Made by a program: the position numbers and the translations under genes. From Heterocephalus glaber (Eukaryota; Chordata; Mammalia; Rodentia; Bathyergidae): a stretch of DNA of 64,000 bases. This document shows, piece by piece, positions 54,136 through 64,000 of the stretch. The stretch's first letter is position 1. Every line of letters begins with the position of its first letter. Location: positions 5,287,869-5,351,868 of the forward strand of contig NW_004624801.1 in the NCBI RefSeq assembly GCF_000247695.1, written 5' to 3'. The notes under the pieces were generated by a model. It was not told the origin of the DNA, searched no databases, and worked only from the letters and a program-made list of their open reading frames with translations.

Positions 54136-54183
54136 GGAGCTGGAGCTGGAGCTGGAGCTGGAGCTGGAGCTGGAGCTGGAGCT
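54136..54183. repeat. (GGAGCT)8 microsatellite
   Basis: Eight perfect tandem GGAGCT units plus a partial one, in LLGL2 intron 2. Confidence 0.95.
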
Positions 54184-54407
54184 GGAACCTGAGCCTGACA
54201 AGGCCAGCGCAGGCCTGTAAACAGGAGCACCTTGTGGCTCATTAGCTCTTGCCACTGCCACCTAGCAATCTGGACTGCTTGGGGATAATTAGCCTTCTCC
54301 TCTCTCCTTTGATCTCTGCTCCAAGTGGACTTCAGGAAGGGGGACATCATGATATTCTCCCCTTAGGGGCCTAATCTTCCAGAGTAAATTCACAGGTAAG
54401 ACTCTGA

Positions 54408-54895
54408 CTTTTTGTTTGTTTTTTGAGACAAGGTGGCATTAGAGGTGTGTGCTACACCCGGCTTTTTTATTTTTAAATGGTGCTGGGGATTGAACCTAGG
54501 CCCTCATGAATGCTAAGCTACACCCCCAGCTGGGAAATCTCAGTTTTGTTGGGGACTTTGTTTTTTGGGGGGGGGTTTTGGTACAGGGGATTGAACTCCG
54601 GTCCTTGGCTTTCGAGGCAGGTGTCAGAACCACTGAGCTAAATCCCTGGCCCTGGGGAATTTGTTTTAGGCTACCCTCTTCTCCAGAGGAACCAGTGAAT
54701 GTTAGACTGGACAGTGGGGAAAAAAGCACCTCTCTTGCCGGACATGGTGGTATATTCCTGAATCCCAGAGTCTGAGGCTGGAGGAGCGCTATGAATTTGA
54801 GGCCAGCCTGGGATACACAGTGACTTTAAGGCCAGCTGCACTGCAAAACGAAACCCTGTCTCAACCAAAAACAAAACAAAACAAACAAAAATCCA
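54408..54895. repeat. Reverse ID-like SINEs and a forward B1-like SINE
   Basis: 54473-54530 is a reverse ID-like piece and 54557-54655 a reverse ID (GGGATTGAACTCCGGTCC). 54740-54895 is a forward B1 with a duplicated middle (GAGGCCAGCCTGGGATACAC, then AAGGCCAGCTGCACTGC). Confidence 0.7.
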
Positions 54896-55278
54896 CCCAA
54901 AAATCAACTAAACATAAAAGCACCTCTCTTTGTAGAAAATGAGGAATTCTCTTCTTCAATTTTTTTCTTTTTGAGAAAAGCAGAAGTCGGTCTGCCCAAG
55001 TTCAAATCCAGCCTCACAGTGTACGACTAGGTGGCCGTGTGTCCATCACTCATGCCATAGACTTCTAAGGGCTATGTGTGCAATCACCTAACTTGAGTGC
55101 TAGGCCCAGTGGCCCAGGGACGTTAGCTGCTGGGGATTTGGGGGATGGGGGCGGGGTGGAGAGGTGCTTCCCAGGTCTTGCTGTGTTGGGAGAATGGGAT
55201 CAAGGGGCCCAGCATATCCTGCCGTCTTCCTTTGGTGGTCTTGCCCTGTAGGAGAGGGTGTCGCCATGGAGCTTTTCT

Positions 55279-55367
55279 TTCTTTCTTTTTTTGGTACCAA
55301 GGATCGAACTCGGGTCCTTGGGCTTGTGAGGCAGGCAGTGGAACCACTGAGCTAAATCCCCGGCCCA
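55279..55367 (-). repeat. ID-like SINE, reverse, with 13-bp target duplication
   Basis: Flanked by ATGGAGCTTTTCT (55266-55278) and ATGGGGCTTTTCT (55368-55380). Confidence 0.9.
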
Positions 55368-56924
55368 ATGGGGCTTTTCTGTAAGCCATCTGCCTCTGAA
55401 ATCTAGGTTTCCTACATGAATGCTCTTCTCTCGGGTTGCTTTAGGGCCATGGGAAATGGGGGTGCAGATGGAGAAATGGGGGGAATCTCAAGACACCTGG
55501 AGCCTGCCAACTTTGCTCTTGAAGGAAAATACCACGGGTACCTGGGTGTCCCCAAGTGCCTCCAACCCTCTAGGTGAAGCATGTATCTCTCACTGTTAGC
55601 AAAGGTAGCCAATTCCAGCAGAAACCGGACAGACAGGCTCAGCAAAGGGACCGAACCCTCGCCCCAAGTTCCCTAGGTGCTGTGGGTGAGGCTGGGGTGG
55701 AGCTGGAGTGAAGAAATCATCCCCCCATTGGTAGTCCCCAAACTTGCCAACCCCACCCACAGACCTGGGCGGGGAGGGGGAGGCTTTTTGAATTCTTCCT
55801 GCCTTCTCTGCCTTCCTCTTTCCATCTGCATGCAAGAAGCTTCTTCTAGCACCTGCTACACACACAGCCCAAGGCCAAGGCCTGTGGGAATCTCAGAGCA
55901 GGAGGCTTTGGCCTTCAGGATTTAGGGAGGGTAGGGCTGATGGCTTGTCTTAGGAGTAGAGAGAAGCAGGTAGGGAGAGGGGAACGGGAAGCCCACACAG
56001 TCTCATCAGGCTCTGGGAGTGCATTGGAGCCAGCAGGGTGGGGTTGAAGGCCAAGGCCAGTCCCTAGAGGATCTGGTACCCTGGTTGGTCCGACTTTTGG
56101 TGGCCCCTGGACCTGGAGGGCAGAAGGGAAACTGAAACCTGGGAGTCTGAGCCTGACTTGGTGGATTTTGAGTAGGGGGTGAGCAGTTGCCCTGACAGTT
56201 TAGAAAAGCTGACTCTGGGGACTTTTTTCCTCTCTGGGTGAAACGGTAAACTTAGGAGACTTTGAAGTGTCCAGAGCCCAACAGGGAGTGAGGGGCGGGG
56301 CTTCTGGACCCTGGCCCTGGAGACTTCTGGGGGCGGTTGTGCCACGGGGTCTGTCCAGGCATTGCAGGGTACCTAGCAGCATCCCCACTTCCTACCTCCT
56401 AGATGTCCAATTTGTGATATCTCAGAATGTCTCCAGACATTGCCAGGTATCTCCTGAAGGGTAAAATTGCTCCTACTTGAGAACTGCTGGAATAGGCCAG
56501 TTAGGGCATAAGATTGATGAGAGCCGGTGCTAGATACAGTGTGGGAGTGAGGAGGCAGGGGATGGGACAGGGGACAAAGGAGGGAGGTGGGCGTCCAGGA
56601 TGACCATGGGGTCTCTGCCCTGGGTGGGTGGCGGTGCCAAACACAGAAGGGGAGCCCAGGAGCAAGTTTCAGTGATGTGTTAATTAATTCAGTTTGGACA
56701 GGATGGGAACAACCACGGTCTCTGTTCATGGAAGGGCAGTTTTCCCAGTGGTTAGCGCCCAACCCTGACACCTGGCTGCTGGTCTCCTTGCTGTGTGAGC
56801 TCAGGCAGGTCCCTAGTCTCAAATGGAGGTGATGTTAGAAGCTAGTCCATGGGACTGATGTGAGGACCAGGTGGGTCTGTACATAAACGCAGGGCTGAAC
56901 AGGCTCATGGCTACAGTTTCTTTT

Positions 56925-57105
56925 TCTTTTCTTTCTTTTTTTCTTTTTTTGTGGTTGTTGTTTTGAGAGAGGGTCTTGCTCTGTAGCTCAGGCTGATCTT
57001 GAACTCATTATGTAGCCCAGGCTGTCTTCAAACTTGCAGCAGTTTTCCTGCCTCAGCCTCCCGAGTGCTGGAATGATAGGCATGAGCCACCATGCCTGGC
57101 TCATG
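56925..57105 (-). repeat. B1-like SINE, reverse
   Basis: GAGAGAGGGTCTTGCTCTGT ... CTCCCGAGTGCTGGAATGAT ... CACCATGCCTGGC. Confidence 0.8.
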
Positions 57106-57667
57106 ACTACAGTTTTGAATGGCCCAGCTCGACAGGTATTTCTGCTGGCTTGAGGCTGACTCCAGGGAGCCTGGGGACCCTCGAGGGAGGGTCCAGCAGA
57201 CAGTGTGTGGACTGAGCTGGCCCCTGAGCACCAAATGAGCTGCTAATGTAGGTCAGATTCAGGTGGGTGTCAGGCCCTGGAGAGTGTCTATGCCTGGGGA
57301 CTCTGGTCACCTGGCCCAAGACTGCTGTCCTAATGGCCAATCTACAAGGCCTTGTCCTTGGGGGTGGGACAGCAGAGCAGTGCTGCCACCACAGGCTCGA
57401 CCTCAGTGGCTTACAGACACCAGCTTCTAAATTAGTTCTGAGCCTCTCCCTCTAGCATCCTCTAGCCAAACTTTTGTGCCCATGGCCAGCAAGCGGCCCC
57501 AAAGAGAGCAGGAACACTGCCCCAGGGGCCTGGGGAGCTGCATGTTCATGGGTAGAAGTTATGATGATGACCAGTCTTGAGACTCTCGGCCAGGGGCTGG
57601 CTCCCACAGGGTCAACTCTAGCTCAGCAGGAGCCCAGGCATCAGGAGACTGGGTGGGACAATGATTA

Positions 57668-58090
57668 GGGGCAGGGACTTAGCACCAGACAACCTGGATC
57701 TAGATGTGGGCTCTGCTACGTTTGTACTGTGCGGCCGTGGAAACATCACGTAGCTTCTCTGTGCCTCCATTTCCTTATCTGTAAGATGGGAGTCATGGCA
57801 ATCCCTATATCCTGGCTACCACACTGAGTGAGTTTAATTGCTTCGAATAGGAATAGTGGCCAGCACATCACCACCTCATCTTCAGGGTGACAGGCAAATG
57901 GGTGTTGTCCCCGCTCTACAGGTGAGGAAACTGAGACCTCCAGGGCTTATGCAGCCTGAGCATATGCCGGAGGGCAGTGGTCGGGAATAAGGACAATCCT
58001 GTCCTCTCTGCTGACTGGCTGTGTGGCCTTAGGGTGGTGATTTCACCTCTCTGAGCCTCAGTTTCTTCACCTGTGAAGCTGTCATCTATC
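57668..58090 (+). repeat. MIR-like fragments in LLGL2 intron 2
   Basis: Two stretches (57668-57830 and 57998-58090) show the MIR pattern of a cell-column CTCTGTGCCTC/CTCTGAGCCTCAG core followed by CATCTGTAA-type sequence. Similar fragments lie near 50.80-50.91 and 53.62-53.72 kb. Assigned by eye only. Confidence 0.5.
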
Positions 58091-59830
58091 ACATGCAGTG
58101 TGGGTCCTGAGCCGGTTGGGAAGATAGGTAAGTCAGCCAGCAGGGCGTGCTCCTTCCCTGGTGCATCTAATGAGCCACACCCATGAGGAGGCCCTGGTGT
58201 CTGTCCCCAGAGGCTGCAGGGGACCTGCCCAGCCCTTTCTGCCCTTGCCTAGCCTCTCCAACCCCACCCCCAGGCCCTGGATGGACAAACAGTCTGTTCC
58301 TGGCCAGCTGCCCCTGCCCAGGGCCAGGTGGTTTGTGTTGGCTTTTGCATGGCTGGGTCCCTGGTGTCAGGTGACAGCCACACAGGGAGGGCCAGGTTGC
58401 TGCCACCACCAGGAATCTGAGGTGGCCACACCCAGTATCGGGCAGAGCCTCTCAGCCAGCCTGGTGGGTGTGCCCCCTGTGGCCCTGGGCTGCCTCCTGG
58501 ACCCCGGTCCCTGTCAGTCTTCCTTTCTACCCCCTGACGAGCACTGGGGGTTCATCAGGTCCTTTTTTTCTGGACAGGGCCCTCCCAGGTGGAGGGCAGG
58601 ATGAAGGGTCCCTACTGTCTCTGACAAAACAGCCCTCGTTCACTCCTTTCCCTTCTGGGGATCTGAACCTGGGTCCTGGAGCAGGGGTGAGACAGATGGC
58701 CTTTCTCTCCCACACAGGCTGATGTTGCAGTTTGGCGACCCTACAGATCGGTGCTCTCCTTTCCTTGCTCCCTGTCAAAAGAGTTCATTGTTCTCTCTTC
58801 CCTTGGCAGAGGTCACCTGAGCCAGGTAGCAGGATGGGGGCAGGGCCCAGAGAGGCTGGATGCCCGGTTCTCACAGGCTCCTCCTTTGATCCTGAGCTGG
58901 AGTGAACTAGGGTCTCTGTCCCAGGGGCCATCTGGGAATGCCATGCCCCTGAGGGGCTGTGCCAGCTGCCCTAGACTGAGCCTGACCCTCATGCTTCCCT
59001 CAGGGTTGCCAGTGCCCTGGAAGTTGCACAGCTAGGAAGCCCTGGGGCTGAGCCCACCCTCCTACGCTCTGTGGATGGTTCCTTTGAGGGTGGCCATCTG
59101 TACTCCCCCTGCAAAGAATCTGGAACTGTTCCTAAGCTCTAGACAAAGTCATCACCCCATGGTTCTGCGATCTAATAGAATTAAGAGCTGGGGGAGGAAC
59201 AGCAAGAATGTGAGCGGGGCACTGAGGTTCGAGGTTTGAACAAGGTTCAGGGACATCGTACCTGGTTTCTCTTGGGTATATCCACCCCGTCCCAGGGTTG
59301 GTTTCTAGCTCCTCCCTTCTCTCTGATCCATGGGCCACTTCTTTCCAAATTCAAATCCCTCCGTCCCCAGTGCCAGCAAAACTCCCTGGGGCTCTTAGAC
59401 CTCCCTGCCCAGCTGGGTGGAACTCATGCCTGGCTCTGCCGCTCACCTAGTCACCTCCTTGGGGTATCTGTGGGTCTTATTTGCTTGTCCAGCCTGGGGA
59501 ATCCCCAGGGAGCCACACTCTTTGCATTTGAATTGACTCTCTCGGGCCGGGTTACTGTGGAGTTCACTGCCCTTATTTCGTACCCGTACCCGATAGGGCC
59601 ATGGCCCCTCAGGAGCTGGAGAAGATGTCCCGAAGGATGTGGAGAAAGACAGGAACCTTGGCTCAGGCTCCCAAGCTGTCAGGTGGTTCTTGGTGTTCAG
59701 CTCTAGGGCAGCCGTGAGGTGGGAGACGAGGCTCAGAGAGCAAAGTAGCTTGGAGTACTTGCTAAGTGCAGACACATTTCAAGGTAGGAGGGGATTAGAA
59801 TCCCAGTGAGTCTGACTCAGTGCCTGTTCT

Positions 59831-59977
59831 TTTTGTTTGTTTGAGACAGAGTCTTGCTATATCGTTCAGGGCAGCCTTGAACTCACTGTGTAGCCCAAGC
59901 TGGCCTCGAATTTGGGGCAGTCCTCCTGCTTCAGCCTCCCAAGTGCTGGGACTACAGGCGTGCACCACAACACCCAG
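59831..59977 (-). repeat. B1-like SINE, reverse, with 15-bp target duplication
   Basis: CTCAGTGCCTGTTCT occurs at 59816-59830 and 59978-59992 around a reverse B1 (TTGAGACAGAGTCTTGC ... GTGCACCACAACACCCAG). Confidence 0.9.
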
Positions 59978-60294
59978 CTCAGTGCCTGTTCTGAACCCTG
60001 ACGGGAAGGTGGGGATGGGAGGGAAGGGTGGCCACGGTGTCCCCAAGACCCTGAAGGGCATGAAGAAGAGAGTACAGATGACTGAAGGATGAGCCCAACC
60101 TTTTGTCTTCTGGTTTAAAGAAGCTGAACTGCAGCAGGAGGGACTTAGCTGAGATGTTAGACCAGCCCTGAGTGGAGGGGATAACGTGTGGCCTAAGAGC
60201 CCAACAAAAAAGCTCCAGAGCCCTTCTTATTTGGCTTCACTTGCCTGATGATGCCCTGAGGCATTGTTTCAACAGGAATATAATATGAGCCCCA

Positions 60295-60600
60295 TGTATG
60301 TATTTATTTATTTGAGACAGAATCTCTCCCAGGTAGCTCAGGCTGGCCTCAAACTCACTGTGTAGCCCAGAGTGCCCTTGAACTCCAGGCGATCCTCTGG
60401 CCTCAGCATCCTGAGTGCTGAGATTACAGGTGTGGGCCACCACACCCAGCCTTTTTTGTTTTCTGAGACAGGGTCTGGCTATGTAGTTCAGGCTGGTCCT
60501 GAACTCAGTATGTTGCCCAAGCTGGCCCTGAACTTGAAGTGATCCTATTCTGGCCTCCCAAGTCCTGGGATTATAAGTGTGCACCACCATACCTGGGCTA
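60295..60600 (-). repeat. Two adjacent B1-like SINEs, reverse
   Basis: 60306-60450 and 60462-60600, each beginning TGAGACAG and ending with a GTG-GCCACCA/GTGCACCACCA head in reverse. Confidence 0.75.
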
Positions 60601-60684
60601 AGCCACATATGTAGTTTTAAATTTTCTAGAAGCTGCATTATAAAATCTCGTAAACAATTGAAATTAATTTTATTTTATTTTTAA

Positions 60685-60720
<36 letters not shown>

Positions 60721-60797
60721 GGTACCAGGGCTCAAACTCGGGACCTTGCGCTTGTGAGGCAGGTGTCGGAACCACTGAGCTAAATCCCTGGCCCCTG
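60685..60797 (-). repeat. ID-like SINE, reverse, with (ATT)12 tail microsatellite
   Basis: Twelve ATT units (60685-60720) abut GGTACCAGGGCTCAAACTCG, so the SINE A-tail has become a trinucleotide repeat. Confidence 0.85.
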
Positions 60798-61123
60798 AAA
60801 TTAACTTTAATAATAAGCTGTCTTTAGTCCAGAATATACTTGTGTGTGTCTGTGTTACTAGGGACTGAACCCAGGGACTCAGGCTCATACTGGGCAAGCA
60901 CTCTTCCACTAAAATATATCCGCAGTCCTTTTTCAAATTTTATTTATACAGAATATCACTAAGTTGCCCAGGCTGACCTCGAACTTGCAGTCCTTCTGCT
61001 TCAGCCTCCCAGGTAGCTGGGGTTATAGGTTTTCTCTCTACACCCAGTTCAAAATATTATTGTTTTGCCACACAAATTACTAAGATATTTCTTTACTATT
61101 TGTCTTTTTAAAAATACTAAGTC

Positions 61124-61331
61124 TGGGGCTGGGGATTTAGCTCAGTGGTTCTGCCACCTGTCTTGCAAGCACAAGGGCCTGAGTTCAGTCCCCGGTACCA
61201 AAAAAAAAAAAAGAAGTTAAAAATACTAAGTCATAGGGACGGGGATTTAGCTCAGTGGTTCCGGCACCTGCCTCACAAGTGCAAGGTCCAGAGTTCGATC
61301 CCCAGTACCAAAAAAAAAAAAAGAAAGAAAG
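61124..61331 (+). repeat. Two ID-like SINEs inserted at one target site
   Basis: Elements at 61124-61215 and 61237-61325. AATACTAAGTC occurs at 61113-61123, 61222-61232 and 61332-61342, before, between and after them. Confidence 0.9.
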
Positions 61332-61402
61332 AATACTAAGTCTTGAAATATGTCTATATTTTATATTTCTAGAACATCTCAATTCTGACATAAATTTTCT
61401 TT

Positions 61403-61491
61403 TTCTTTCTTTTTTTGATACTGGGGATCAAACTTGGGACCTTGCGCTTTCGAGGCAAGTGGCGGAACCACTGAGCTAAATCCCCGGCCCC
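61403..61491 (-). repeat. ID-like SINE, reverse, with 18-bp target duplication
   Basis: CTGACATAAATTTTCTTT at 61385-61402 and 61492-61509, identical. Confidence 0.92.
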
Positions 61492-62642
61492 CTGACATAA
61501 ATTTTCTTTGGAAATATGTGACTCTGTATTTAGAGTTCAGAAGATTTATAGTCAAAAAGGGGGCATTTGAAGTTAGTCTGCCTGAGTCCAGCCCCTCTTC
61601 TTTTGGAACTCAGGTTGTTCCAGACATACTTGGAAGTTGTCCAGTAGCTGAACAGAACATCCCTTCTGAAATGAAAATTCATTGAAGTGAGGGAAAATGT
61701 GGAAAACAGTTCATCTGTGGGAATAGCTCCACTGCATACTTTGTCTTGTGGCTGCTGTTCTGGCAGCACAAGGTGTGGGGCCTGCTACTGGCCACCAAGC
61801 CTCTGAGGATATGTTCCTAAGAGTCCTCTAGATTCCAAATTCCAGGCTTTTACCCTGAACTGCTGCTGCAGGTGATGATGGGAAAATGCTACTTGTCTAG
61901 GGAACCTTCTCCCAGGCTCGGCAGCTGACTTCCTGCAGAGCCAGTAACCTGGGGCTAGTGGAGGCCTAGCAGGGCCCCAGGGAGCTTGTCTCACGTAGCT
62001 GATCCATCCCCTGCCCTTCTTTTCCTGGGAAATGTTTACATTCCAGACACTCAGCTATCTACCCAGAGCTTGTTGGGGCTCTTCGTTTTTTACATAGCTG
62101 GACAGGGACCTGGGCATCCTTGGGGGCTCCTGCCCCCAGGGGTCTCTTCCGGCTGTCCCATCCAGGTAGTCCGCCAGTTTCAGGGCAGACTGTATTCCTG
62201 TCCCCACCTCCCCCTTTCCATTCAGCCCAAGAGTCCCCCAAATAGGCAGTTGGAATTTTCCTCCTGAGCACAACCCAGCATGGGCCTCCTCCTCTGAACC
62301 ACTGGACTGGCTTGGCCTGGCCTGGACTGGGCTGGTGGGGAGGCTGGCAGCTGTGGAGTTTGCTAAGCTATCTCAGCTGGTGTGGCCAGGGACTTATCGC
62401 CTCTTGGAGGCCTAACAGGATGGCTAAATACAGCCGGTGGGGGGGTGGGGGGAGAGCTCCGGGCCTGGAGAGGCCACCTCATTGCTGTAGCTTCTTGCTG
62501 CAAGGCAGTTTCCATGTCTGAAAAAAGAAAAGAAAAGTCTGTAAAGCAGATGTTTGTCCTGTTGCTGTGCTCTGATCTGACCTAGTTTGGCAATGTCAGT
62601 GACCCCTGGGGTGGGTGTGGGGTAGCTGATTAAGAAGCAGAA

Positions 62643-63950
62643 ACTCAGCCAGGGGTAGTGGTGCTTGCCTGTAACTTTTGCAGTCTGGGAGGCTGAGGCA
62701 GGAGGATTTAAATTACAGCCTAGATCTGGCAGTTCAGGAGCTTAACGAGACCCTATCTCAAAAAAGATTAATTTTTTGGGCCGAGGATTTAGCTCAGTTG
62801 TTCCAGTGCCTGCCTCGCAAGTCCAAGGTCCCAAGTTTGATCCCTGGTACCCCCCCCCCACAAAAGTTAATTTATTTGAGACAAGGTCTTGCTACATAGT
62901 TCAGGGGCTGAAATCGAACTTGTGGCAATCCTCCTGCCTCAGCTTTCTGGGATGACAGGCATGTGCCACCATGCCCAGCCCCATCTCAAAATTTAAAAAA
63001 AAAAATTTTTTTTCAAATGGCTGGATATGTAGCTCAGCGCAAAAACTCTAGATTCACAGCCTTGCAAGTGTAAGGTCCCACCCGAGTTCAATCCCCATAC
63101 CAAAAACAAAACAAAACAAAAACTCTAGATTCAATCTTAGTGCCACCAGAAGAAAAAATAAAAAAGAAGCAAAGCCTTCCCAAAGATGGTTTGCCCATCT
63201 GAATCGGTAGGGTTTACATCCATACCTTTTTACCATTGCAGGTTGAAGTTCCTTCCCTGGGACATGTGCCTCAGAAAATACCCAGACTTGCAGGCAAGGA
63301 CAGGAGTCCAAGGAAGGTTGTCAGTGTAATTAGCCATTACAAAAGCAACAGAAGCAGACTAAATGTTCAATAGCAGAGGCAGTGCCACCTCCAGCTGTTT
63401 AAAAGTTGTTTGAGAACTTTTAGCAACCAGGTAGCTTTGAGTAGAAAACAGGTTATAAACTTATACGTGCACAGGAACACACACGCGTCTCTGCGTGGAG
63501 TGATCCGTTCTCAAATGTACAAACAGGCTGAGGGTGTGGCTCAGCAGTGGAGTGTTTGTGTAATCGGCACAAGGCCCTGTTTGATCCCCAGCACAGGAAA
63601 AAAAAAGCCCAAGGGAAAACAGTAAAATATCACTAATTAAAAAATAAATGAGAGGGCCAGGGATTTAGCTCAGTGGCGCTGCGTCTAGTTCGAAAGCCCA
63701 AGGTCCTGGTACCAGAAAAATAAATAAATAATAAATGAGTCAAGTGTGGTGGCACACTCCTATAATCCCAGGTACTTGGGAGGCTGAGGCAGGAACCCCA
63801 GTTTGAGCCCCAGCCTAGGCAATTTAGCAATTTAAAAATCCCTATGTTAAAAAAGGGAGGAGGGTAGTTGCTGGGGGTGTAGCTGAGTGGTAGAGCATTT
63901 GCTGAGTGTGTACAAGGCTCTGGAGTTTATTCCCAGTACTGCAAATTAAA
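62643..63950. repeat. Dense SINE cluster at the window end
   Basis: Forward B1 (62643-62765), forward ID (62778-62860), reverse B1 (62870-62990), degenerate forward ID with a split head (63018-63115), degenerate ID (63525-63605), short ID (63653-63735), forward B1 (63738-63850) and ID-like (63866-63950). Confidence 0.7.
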
Positions 63951-64000
63951 ATATATATATACATACAAATACATAACATTCACAAGCACAGAAAAGACTC

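Larger units (their letters stand above)
53409..64000 (+). other. LLGL2: LLGL2 intron 2 (runs off the window)
   Basis: More than 10.5 kb of intron with no recognisable exon. It is repeat-rich: a GGAGCT microsatellite (54136-54183), ID-like and B1-like SINEs in both orientations, and MIR-like fragments near 53.62-53.72, 56.75-56.88, 57.67-57.83 and 58.00-58.09 kb. From 60.3 kb to the end the sequence is largely SINE on SINE. Confidence 0.75.

Noticed and set aside
53863..54192. Open frame ending in a G-A repeat (antisense P-A repeat)
   Set aside because: It is the translation of the (GGAGCT)8 microsatellite plus an ID SINE, not a gene.

Overview
The window is mammalian nuclear DNA. Genes are split into many short exons with GT-AG introns, promoters are CpG-rich, and introns are full of Alu/B1-like and tRNA-derived ID-like SINEs. 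The ID family in its 'GGGGATTTAGCTCAGTGG...GGTACC-A(n)' form, with B1-ID composites, points to a non-murid rodent (squirrel- or beaver-like). I cannot fix the species from sequence alone.

Gene order, recognised from the translated exons, matches the human 17q25.1 block TMEM94 - CASKIN2 - TSEN54 - LLGL2. (1) 1-18.36 kb, plus strand: TMEM94 without its first coding exon. I assembled 30 exons that join in frame to 1348 residues. With the 8 residues expected from the missing exon this equals the human length of 1356. (2) 18.7-32.3 kb, minus strand: CASKIN2 complete in 19 coding exons (1190 residues), tail-to-tail with TMEM94, with a CpG-rich 5' end at about 32 kb. (3) 33.47-41.25 kb, plus strand: TSEN54 complete in 11 exons (525 residues), head-to-head with CASKIN2. 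(4) 41.6-64 kb, plus strand: the 5' end of LLGL2, with a CpG-island promoter and non-coding exon 1 at 42.1-42.26 kb, an 11 kb first intron, the first coding exon at 53,311-53,408, and more than 10 kb of the next intron.

The four genes do not form an operon or pathway. They are a polytopic ER membrane protein with P-type-ATPase-like features, a synaptic-type scaffold, a tRNA-splicing endonuclease subunit and a cell-polarity WD40 protein that happen to be neighbours. Two 100-N assembly gaps (12,577-12,676 and 23,180-23,279) lie in introns and remove no coding sequence that I can detect.

I found no previously undescribed system. The points most worth a second look are two frame-enforced GC-AG introns in TMEM94, a NAGNAG tandem acceptor in CASKIN2, an 80-bp hAT-type MITE inside a SINE, a candidate TATA/HNF1-type alternative LLGL2 promoter just before its first coding exon, two cases of ID SINEs inserted twice at one target site, and a SINE whose target duplication copied the branch-point region of the last TMEM94 intron.
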